Of a DNA stretch of 10,806 nt, positions 5,690 through 10,806 are shown piece after piece (within the stretch, counting starts at the first letter, position 1; each line of letters begins with the position of its first letter). The position numbers and the translations under genes were made by a program. The notes under the pieces were generated by a model. That model saw only the letters and a program-made list of their open reading frames with translations, did no database searches and had not been told where the DNA came from. The DNA is from Deltaproteobacteria bacterium RBG_13_61_14. Its GTDB lineage: Bacteria; RBG-13-61-14. The stretch covers positions 18,400 to 29,205 of the forward strand of contig MGQK01000012.1 of NCBI GenBank assembly GCA_001797815.1, in the 5' to 3' direction.

Positions 5690-6703
5690 ATGAAAGTCTT
5701 AGGCATTGAAACCTCTTGCGACGAGACCGCGGTCGCGGTCAAGGAAGAATCGCGGATCCTGGCCAGCGTGGTGGCCAGCCAGGACGAGGTGCACGCGCCC
5801 TTTGGCGGAGTCGTGCCTGAGCTGGCCGGCCGGCGCCACCTCGAGCTGATCCTGCCCACGCTCCGCGCCGCTCTCGACCGCGCCGGGATTTCACCCGACC
5901 AGGCCGATGCCATCGCGGTCACCTCCGGGCCCGGGCTGGTGGTCTGCCTGCTCGTGGGCCTCTCCCTGGCCCGCGCCTTAGCCTATGCCTTTCGCCTGCC
6001 CCTGGTCGGCGTCAACCACCTCGAAGGCCACCTCATGGCCATCCTGGCGGAAAAGGAAATCCCCTTTCCCTTCGTGGGCCTGGTCGTCTCCGGCGGCCAT
6101 ACCAGTTTGTATATAGTCGAGGGCTGGGGCCGCTACCGCCTGCTCGGCCAGACCCTGGACGACGCCGCCGGCGAGGCTTTTGACAAGGTCGCCAAGCTCC
6201 TGGGCCTGCCTTATCCCGGCGGCCGCGAGATTGACGCGCTCGCTCGGACCGGAGACCCCGCGGCCGTGGCCTTTCCCCGGAGCCTGCTCAAGGACGGGTT
6301 TAAATTCAGCTTCTCCGGGCTCAAGACCGCGGTGCTCCGCCGGGTGGAACAACTCCGCGATCTCGATTCCGCCCGGGCGGATATCGCGGCCAGCTTCCAG
6401 GAGGCGGTGGTGGAAGTGCTGGTAGCCAAGGCGCTCCGAGCGGCCCGCGAGTTCCGCCTGCCCCGCCTGGTGGTGAGCGGCGGGGTGGCCGCCAACTCCC
6501 GGCTCCGCGAGAATATGCTCGCGGCCGGGCAGAATGCCGGCCTCGCCGTCCACTTCCCTTCCCTCGGCCTCTGCACCGACAATGCCGCCATGATCGCCCA
6601 CGCCGGCTTGGAGCGCTTGCAGCGCGGCCTCGCCGATCCGGCCGACCTCATGCCCCGCGCGGTCTGGCCCCTTTCCGGGGTCAGGTCTTCACATTTCACA
6701 TGA
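5690..6703 (+). CDS. tsaD: tRNA N6-adenosine threonylcarbamoyltransferase TsaD
   Basis: Transfers the threonylcarbamoyl group from TC-AMP to A37 of ANN-reading tRNAs, working with TsaB and TsaE (neither is in the window). ASKHA-fold signatures are complete: MKVLGIETSCDETAVAV, HAPFGGVVPELAGRRHLE, the metal-binding His pair in NHLEGHLM, LVVSGGHTSLY, LDDAAGEAFDKVAKLLGLPYPGG, FKFSFSGLKTAV, VVSGGVAANSRLRE and LCTDNAAMIAHAG. The length of 337 residues is normal for the family. The last residues (about SGVRSSHFT) are encoded by the GGGGTCAGGTCTTCACATTT repeat and look like a repeat-derived tail after the natural end near RAVWPL. It follows aroQ after 17 nt and overlaps rsmA by ATGA (6700-6703). The call is very secure. 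Confidence 0.96.
   Translation: MKVLGIETSCDETAVAVKEESRILASVVASQDEVHAPFGGVVPELAGRRHLELILPTLRAALDRAGISPDQADAIAVTSGPGLVVCLLVGLSLARALAYAFRLPLVGVNHLEGHLMAILAEKEIPFPFVGLVVSGGHTSLYIVEGWGRYRLLGQTLDDAAGEAFDKVAKLLGLPYPGGREIDALARTGDPAAVAFPRSLLKDGFKFSFSGLKTAVLRRVEQLRDLDSARADIAASFQEAVVEVLVAKALRAAREFRLPRLVVSGGVAANSRLRENMLAAGQNAGLAVHFPSLGLCTDNAAMIAHAGLERLQRGLADPADLMPRAVWPLSGVRSSHFT
6661..6700. repeat. GGGGTCAGGTCTT-type element with hairpin at the tsaD/rsmA junction
   Basis: GGTCTGGCCCC (6661-6671) and GGGGTCAGGTC (6677-6687) can form an 11-bp RNA stem, with three G-U pairs, around the loop TTTCC. The element continues through TTCACATTTCAC to the rsmA start codon at 6700. GGGGTCAGGTCTT (6677-6689) recurs inverted at 8411-8423. 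There is no T-run after the stem, so it is not a standard terminator. Confidence 0.6.
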
Positions 6704-7548
6704 CCATGCCCAAAGTTCTGATCCCCTCCGGCATCCAGGCCCGCAAGCGCTTCGGCCAGCACTTCCTGGTCCGCCGCTCTATTCTTGAGACCATCGCCGA
6801 GCGGGCCGGCCTGGACGCCGACGCCACCGTGGTCGAGATCGGCGCCGGCACCGGCAACCTCACCCGCGAGCTTTCTCGCCGCGCCGGCAAGGTCTATGCC
6901 CTGGAATTTGATCGCGACCTGGCCGAAGGCCTCCGCGAAGAGCTTGAAGGTTCCAACGTGGAAGTGATCCAGGCCGACGCGCTCCAGTTCGATTTCTCCT
7001 CGCTTAAGCCGGAGCGGGGCGCATTCAAGATCGTGGGCAACCTGCCTTTCAACATCTCGGTGCCCCTGATCTTCCGCCTGATCGAACACCCAGGGCTTTG
7101 TCCGGAGCTTCTGCTCATGGTCCAGAAAGAAGTGGCCGACCGGATCACCGCGGCCCCGGGAGGGAAAAGCTACGGCGTGCTCGCCGTGCTCTGCCAGATG
7201 TTGGCCGACACCGAGGTCGTGCTCCGGGTGGCTCCCTCGGCCTTCCGGCCAGCGCCCAAGGTGCACTCGGCCCTGGTCCGCTTCCGCCGGCTGGATCAGA
7301 CCCGCTACCCGGTCCCGGACTGGGGGTTCTTCAAGCTGGTGGTCAAAGCCGGCCTGGGCCAGCGCCGCAAGATCGTGGCCAACGCGCTCAAAGGATCTCC
7401 TCTGCTCGACCTCCCGCCTGAGACTATCGTCCGGGCCTTGAGCCAGGCCGGGATTGAGCCGACCCGCCGGGCCCAGACCCTGACCCTGGCCGAGTTCTCC
7501 GAGTTGGCGCGGATTCTTTTCCGGGAAAGGTCTGCAAACCATGCCTGA
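6700..7548 (+). CDS. rsmA: 16S rRNA dimethyladenosine transferase RsmA/KsgA
   Basis: Dimethylates two adjacent adenosines (A1518 and A1519 in E. coli numbering) in the 3' hairpin of 16S rRNA, using S-adenosylmethionine, late in 30S assembly. The 282-residue protein has the family order: KRFGQHFLVRRSILETIA, SAM motif I VVEIGAGTGNLT, the acidic residues in LEFDRDL and IQADALQFD, the catalytic motif IV NLPFNIS, then MVQKEVADRI and the C-terminal AFRPAPKVHSALVRF. Two starts are possible: ATG 6700, which gives the ATGA overlap with tsaD, and ATG 6706 two codons later. Neither has a Shine-Dalgarno sequence, because the DNA just upstream is the repeat element, so translation probably depends on ribosomes finishing tsaD. 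It overlaps mutM by 8 nt. Confidence 0.95.
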   Translation: MTMPKVLIPSGIQARKRFGQHFLVRRSILETIAERAGLDADATVVEIGAGTGNLTRELSRRAGKVYALEFDRDLAEGLREELEGSNVEVIQADALQFDFSSLKPERGAFKIVGNLPFNISVPLIFRLIEHPGLCPELLLMVQKEVADRITAAPGGKSYGVLAVLCQMLADTEVVLRVAPSAFRPAPKVHSALVRFRRLDQTRYPVPDWGFFKLVVKAGLGQRRKIVANALKGSPLLDLPPETIVRALSQAGIEPTRRAQTLTLAEFSELARILFRERSANHA

Positions 7549-8386
7549 GCTGCCTGAAGTGGAGACGGATTTAAGAAGGCTCAAGCCGCGACTTCTCGGC
7601 CGGCGGATCGAGCGGGTGGAGTTCCGCCGGGCCTCGCGGCTGCTTCGCAACAATATCGTTTCTGGCCGCGCCCTGGCTCAGCATGTTCAAGGGACGCGAA
7701 TCAAGGAAATCTATCGCCGAGGAAAATATTTGATTATCAAGCTTGATTGCGGCCACGCCTTGGCTTTGCATCGAGGAATGACGGGCATTCTGAAGGTTTT
7801 ATCTGCGGGAGAGGTGCCTCGTGGCTGGAAAGAACGACATCTCCATGCCCGATTCCACTTCCGGGATATTGACCTCATTTTTTATGATCCGCGCACCTTT
7901 GGCCGCATCGTCTTTTTGCCTCAAGGCGATTTTTGCCATTTAAAAGGATTGGCATCCATAGGGGCGGAGCCTTTGGAGTCCCATTTCACAGCTTCCTATC
8001 TCCATGATAAAATTTCCAGTCGGAGGGGAAAAATTAAGGCGGTGTTGCTCAATCAGCAGGTGGTCGCCGGAATCGGCAATATCTATGCGGATGAATCTCT
8101 TTTCCGCGCCGGAATCCACCCGGAGCGGCCGGCTCATTCTCTTACTGGTCCCGAAGTCAAACGGCTTCGGCAGGCGATTCGTCAAGTTTTAAGGGAAGCC
8201 ATCCGAAAAAACGGCACTTCGATTGGAGATGAGGTCGTTGCCGAAGGACGGTATCAGCCTTTGGTCTATGACCGGGCGGGAGAAGCCTGCAAGAATTGCG
8301 GCCAGACCATTGAGTCCACTCGCGCTCGCATCGCCGGCCGGACCACCTCTTTTTGCCCCCATTGCCAGCCCCGGAGGCGGAAATGA
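7541..8386 (+). CDS. mutM: Formamidopyrimidine/8-oxoguanine DNA glycosylase MutM (Fpg)
   Basis: Base-excision repair enzyme that removes 8-oxoguanine and formamidopyrimidines and cuts the strand by beta,delta-elimination. The N-terminus MPELPEVET supplies the catalytic Pro2 and Glu3 plus the conserved Glu6. Other signatures are RRGKYLIIKL (catalytic-site Lys), HRGMTGILKV, YDPRTFGRI, VVAGIGNIYADESLFRAGIHP and the C-terminal zinc finger C250-x2-C253...C272-x2-C275 (GRTTSFCPHCQ, with the phosphate-binding Arg267). At 281 residues it is of normal length and appears intact. It starts inside the rsmA end (8-nt overlap) with GAAAGG at 7525-7530, and its stop overlaps the CAP gene by ATGA. Base use stands out: three 60-nt lines counted by hand hold 24, 29 and 31 G+C, against 37-46 in lines counted in tsaD, rsmA and the CAP gene, which suggests a different origin. 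Confidence 0.96.
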   Translation: MPELPEVETDLRRLKPRLLGRRIERVEFRRASRLLRNNIVSGRALAQHVQGTRIKEIYRRGKYLIIKLDCGHALALHRGMTGILKVLSAGEVPRGWKERHLHARFHFRDIDLIFYDPRTFGRIVFLPQGDFCHLKGLASIGAEPLESHFTASYLHDKISSRRGKIKAVLLNQQVVAGIGNIYADESLFRAGIHPERPAHSLTGPEVKRLRQAIRQVLREAIRKNGTSIGDEVVAEGRYQPLVYDRAGEACKNCGQTIESTRARIAGRTTSFCPHCQPRRRK

Positions 8387-9606
8387 TCCGCCGCCATAAA
8401 CTAAAAACTAAAGACCTGACCCCTTTGATCGGAATTCTGCTGCTGGTTTGCCTGTCGGCCGGGGCCAAGAGTTTTTACGGCTGGCCGAAGGAAGTGGTGC
8501 CGCGGTCGGAGGAGGGCCGGGTGATGCGGGCCATTGCCGAAGCGCTCCCGGGCCTGGACGGCAAGCCCTTGCAATGGGACGCGGGCCTGGTGGAGGCGGC
8601 GCGGCGGGTGGCCGGCGCCCTGGCCCGGGATTACCGCATCTACCACAAAGCTTTCAGCGACGATTATCTTTACCGGCGGGTCCGGGAAGCCGGGGTGTTT
8701 GAGACGCGCCTGTATTACAGCTACGTGGTCTTCGACCATGAGGAGGAGTTGAGCGAGTTCATCCGCCGGCGGGTGGCGCGCTCGGCCTCGGCCAGGAGTT
8801 TCACTCACATGGGCGCGGGCCTGGTCCGCGGCTCGCGCGGGTCCGGCTACCTGGTGGTGATCCTGGCCTCCAAGCTCGTGCAATTGGACCCCTTTCCCTG
8901 CGAGCTGTCCGGTCCGGGCGAAGTCATGCTCAGCGGCCTCACCATGGCTTTCGGCCGGAGGAGTGCGGTCAAGGCTTTGCTCACCCTGCCTTCCGGATCG
9001 GTGGTGCCCCTGGAAATGAACACCCGCGGCGGCCGGTTCCAGGGGCGGGTGCCTTTCCGCCAGGGCGAAGGCGTCTATCGGGTGGAACTGATCCTGGACC
9101 AGGGAGGTCAGTCCATGGTCGCGGGCATCCTCGAGGTCCGCGTCGGAGAGCCGGTTCCCGGCTCCGCGGTCATGGATTTTTACGCCGGCCCTCCTCACTA
9201 TGTCACCGAAGCCGAGGCGGAGATGGCCATGGTCCGGATGATCAATTCCTTCCGCGGCCGCCAGGGCCTGCCCCTGCTCCGGGTGCATCCGGGCTTGATG
9301 GCCATGGCCCGCGAGCAAAGCCGGGACATGATGACCCACAACTTCTTTGGACACGAAAGCCCGGGCCGGGGAGATTTCAGCCGCCGACGGCGGGCCGCGG
9401 GTTTTGCCCGGGTCCCCATGCAGGAGAACCTGGCCGTGCATACCAGCTTGAACGGCGCCCTGACCGCGCTCCTGGAAAGCCCGGCCCATCGGCGGAATTT
9501 AATCAATCCCGATTTCGACTCGGTGGGCGTAGGGGTGGTAGTGGAGGAGTTTTTAGGGTATCGTAATTATTACATCACCCAGGAGTTCGCCGATCTGGGA
9601 GACTGA
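8383..9606 (+). CDS. Exported CAP (SCP/PR-1) domain protein with a possible second, degenerate CAP domain
   Basis: A 407-residue exported protein. ATG 8383 is chosen because GGAGG (8373-8377) lies 5 nt before it and it makes an ATGA overlap with mutM; an earlier TTG (8353) has no such support. A basic N-terminus (MIRRHKLKTK) and LIGILLLVCLSAGA form a signal peptide. The C-terminal part (about 275-405) is a clear CAP domain: MINSFRGRQGLPLLRVHPGL, HNFFGHESP (His319, His324), QENLAV (Glu348), SPAHRRNLINPDFDSVGVG (His369) and YYITQEFAD. Residues about 46-163 have the same layout without the catalytic residues (LQWDAGLVEAARRVAGALA ... FTHMGAGLVRGS), so they may be a decayed copy. A beta-rich segment (about 165-260) separates the two. 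The function of bacterial CAP proteins is mostly unknown; proposed roles include cell-wall and lipid binding. The GGGGTCAG-family repeat encodes part of the signal peptide's basic region. Confidence 0.87.
   Translation: MIRRHKLKTKDLTPLIGILLLVCLSAGAKSFYGWPKEVVPRSEEGRVMRAIAEALPGLDGKPLQWDAGLVEAARRVAGALARDYRIYHKAFSDDYLYRRVREAGVFETRLYYSYVVFDHEEELSEFIRRRVARSASARSFTHMGAGLVRGSRGSGYLVVILASKLVQLDPFPCELSGPGEVMLSGLTMAFGRRSAVKALLTLPSGSVVPLEMNTRGGRFQGRVPFRQGEGVYRVELILDQGGQSMVAGILEVRVGEPVPGSAVMDFYAGPPHYVTEAEAEMAMVRMINSFRGRQGLPLLRVHPGLMAMAREQSRDMMTHNFFGHESPGRGDFSRRRRAAGFARVPMQENLAVHTSLNGALTALLESPAHRRNLINPDFDSVGVGVVVEEFLGYRNYYITQEFADLGD
8410..8423. repeat. Inverted copy of the GGGGTCAGGTCTT element inside the CAP gene start
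   Basis: AAAGACCTGACCCC; the last 13 bases are the exact reverse complement of 6677-6689. It lies 27 nt into the CAP gene and encodes K-D-L-T-P of the signal peptide's N-region, within a locally AT-rich stretch (CATAAACTAAAAACTAAAG). Together with the 6677 copy it flanks rsmA and mutM in inverted orientation. Confidence 0.55.
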
Positions 9607-9607
9607 C

Positions 9608-10405
9608 TTGCCGCGATCTTTGCCCCGCCGGAAATGCACGGTCCGCCTGGTCGAGCCGCGTGAGATCCTGACCGCCACCCGCATCCCGGGCTATGACTAT
9701 TGCCTTAACCCTTACACCGGCTGCGGTCACGGCTGCCTCTATTGCTACGCCCAGTTCATGATCCGCTTCTCCGGCCATGCCGGCGAGCGCTGGGGGAGTT
9801 TTGTGGACGTGAAGGCGACGGCGCCCGGACTTTTACTGCGGGAGGTCCGGCGCAAAAAGCGGGGCGAAGTCCTGATCAGCACGGTCACCGACCCGTATCA
9901 GCCGTTGGAAGCAAAACATCGCCTGACCCGGCAGTGCCTGGAGATCCTGGCCCAGGCGCAATGGCCGCTGAACATCCTCACCCGCTCGCCCCTGGTCTGC
10001 CGCGACCTGGACCTCTTGCGCCGCTTTGACTCCCTGGAAGTGGGAATCACCATCACCACCAACCGCGAGCCGGTGCGGAAAATCCTGGAACCTTTTTCCC
10101 CTCCGATCCCGGACCGCATCGAGGCGCTCCGCCAGCTCAAGGCGGCCGGCATCGCCACCTACGCGTTCGTCGGCCCGATCCTGCCCCTGGACGCGGCCGA
10201 GCTTGCCCAAAGCCTGGAGCCGATCGCCGACGAGGTGCTCCTGGATCGGCTCAACTATCCGAACCGGGTGATCGCCTTGCTCCGGCGCCAGGGCATGGAG
10301 GCGATCCTGGACCCGACTTACCTGGACCTGGTGCGCGAAGCCTTCACCCGGGTCTTCGGCCCCAAGCGGCTCTCGGTGATCTTCGCGGAAGACGAATGCC
10401 GATGA
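9608..10405 (+). CDS. SPL-family radical SAM protein (COG1533-like)
   Basis: A 265-residue radical SAM protein of the spore photoproduct lyase-like family (COG1533). NPYTGCGHGCLYCYAQFM holds the cluster-binding Cys39-x3-Cys43-x2-Cys46; the family's STVTDPYQPLE and LTRSPLVCRDLDLL blocks follow, with ITTNREPVRKILEPFSP and AGIATYAFVGPILP downstream. It should bind a 4Fe-4S cluster and cleave SAM to a 5'-deoxyadenosyl radical. The substrate is unknown: most members of this family are not shown to repair spore photoproduct. The start is TTG 9608, supported by GGGAG (9597-9601) at 6-nt spacing; the next in-frame ATG (at FMIRF) would lose the cluster cysteines. It begins 1 nt after the CAP stop, so it is cotranscribed. 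The neighbourhood of mutM makes a DNA- or RNA-related role conceivable, but nothing in the protein itself shows it. Confidence 0.9.
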   Translation: MPRSLPRRKCTVRLVEPREILTATRIPGYDYCLNPYTGCGHGCLYCYAQFMIRFSGHAGERWGSFVDVKATAPGLLLREVRRKKRGEVLISTVTDPYQPLEAKHRLTRQCLEILAQAQWPLNILTRSPLVCRDLDLLRRFDSLEVGITITTNREPVRKILEPFSPPIPDRIEALRQLKAAGIATYAFVGPILPLDAAELAQSLEPIADEVLLDRLNYPNRVIALLRRQGMEAILDPTYLDLVREAFTRVFGPKRLSVIFAEDECR

Positions 10406-10430
10406 CGGGCAGGTATCCAAAGAAGAATTG

Positions 10431-10610
10431 GAAACCGCAGATGGACGCAGATAAACGCCAAGGAAGGGGAAGAGAGGATTTATCCACGAAAAGACACGAA
10501 GGGACACCAAGAGGAGGAAAGGAAGGACTAAACACCAAGGCACAAAGGCTCAAAAAGGAAAAGAAGAAGGAATTATCCACGAAAAGATTCAATGGGGCAC
10601 CAAGCAAATT
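10431..10610. repeat. Purine-rich intergenic repeat cluster after the radical SAM gene
   Basis: This region has no convincing gene. It starts with CGCAGAT twice at a 10-nt period (10436-10442, 10446-10452) followed by AAACGC. A 35-nt direct repeat follows at 10477-10511 and 10570-10604: the units share TTATCCACGAAAAGA exactly and match at 29 of 35 positions by my count, ending in CACCAAG. Between them lies ACACCAAGGCACAAAGG. From memory, such 'ACCGCAGAT...' and 'CACCAAGGCACAAAGG' motifs are common intergenic repeats in many environmental bacterial genomes. The remaining stretch to 10806 shows nothing firm: a T-run (10614-10619), an AT-rich TATTAT, and short frames open toward the right edge on both strands that are too short to judge. 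Confidence 0.55.
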
Positions 10611-10806
10611 CTGTTTTTTCCTGCCGCTTCCGCCCCCAAAAGCCGTCCTCCCTCGCCCAAAAACTGCAACATTTCTACATATTATAAGGGGGCTGAATGA
10701 ACTGGGCGAGGCCAAAATCAAAGACCGGCAGTTTCGATCTAACTTCCTGTTTTTGCAATATTTTTAGTATCGCCCGCTGTTTCCTGTTCGCCATTGCTCG
10801 CGGCCC

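Noticed and set aside
6211-7653. Long minus-strand open frame (480 codons) across tsaD, rsmA and mutM
   Set aside because: It runs opposite to three securely identified genes, shows no recognisable motif, and such frames are common opposite GC-rich genes.
8401-9489. Minus-strand open frame (362 codons) opposite the CAP gene
   Set aside because: It is a shadow of a gene with clear CAP motifs on the + strand; the translation is His/Gly/Arg-rich without family motifs.
10651-10734. Inverted repeats CCTCGCCC/GGGCGAGG and AAACTGC/GCAGTTT in interlocked order (pseudoknot-like)
   Set aside because: Pairs of 7-8 nt arms are expected by chance in a few hundred bases, and the long spacing and crossing order give no convincing RNA structure.
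10396-10767. Plus-strand open frame of 123 codons after the radical SAM gene
   Set aside because: It overlaps the end of the previous gene and translates the repeat cluster; the Lys/Arg-rich NTKAQRLKKE-type product is a familiar spurious translation of such repeats.
10675-10806. Two short edge frames: a 39-codon minus-strand frame (10794 to 10675) and a plus-strand frame from ATG 10697 with GGGGG before it
   Set aside because: They overlap each other, match nothing I recognise and are too short to choose between; the minus frame stays open to the edge, so a gene end from the next region is possible but unsupported here.

Overview
The window comes from a GC-rich, Gram-negative bacterium that appears to make type IV pili. 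It holds an outer-membrane pilus secretin (PilQ), a clear lipoprotein and Asp-rich MopE-type metal-binding repeats. All supported genes lie on the + strand. The phylum cannot be fixed from the sequence; MopE-like repeats, a roadblock protein and scattered palindromic repeats would suit a Myxococcota/Desulfobacterota-like or similar environmental lineage, but that is a guess.

Region 1 (1-3380) is the end of a pilus-related cluster: a 5'-truncated pilQ, a small lipoprotein of unknown function, and a secreted protein with MopE-type repeats that is cut by an in-frame TAA, with about 86 further codons of the same repeat family after the stop. A strong intrinsic terminator (3431-3467) closes the unit.

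Region 2 (3483-5672) opens with a sigma70-type promoter (TTGACT-17-TAGATT) and carries a TPR/proline-rich protein, a roadblock/LC7 (MglB-like) protein and type II dehydroquinase AroQ. The three are joined by ATGA stop-start overlaps, so they are probably translationally coupled.

Region 3 (5690-10405) is a tightly packed housekeeping run: tsaD (tRNA t6A), rsmA/ksgA (16S rRNA dimethylation), mutM (oxidised-base repair), an exported CAP-domain protein and an SPL-family radical SAM protein. Junctions are ATGA overlaps, one 8-nt overlap, or a 1-nt gap. mutM is clearly AT-richer than its neighbours.

Region 4 (10406-10806) has no convincing gene. It is purine-rich and contains CGCAGAT and TTATCCACGAAAAGA-type direct repeats.

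The least expected signal is short palindromic DNA lying inside genes. An 18-nt palindrome (GCGGGTGCCCTCACCCGC) occurs three times in the same frame in the TPR gene, adding R-V-P-S-P-A to its linkers. A GGGGTCAG-type element occurs inside the TPR gene, at the tsaD/rsmA junction (supplying the TsaD C-terminus and the rsmA start) and just inside the CAP gene start. These look like REP-type elements tolerated within or between coding sequences. I found no CRISPR array, tRNA, rRNA or intact mobile element.
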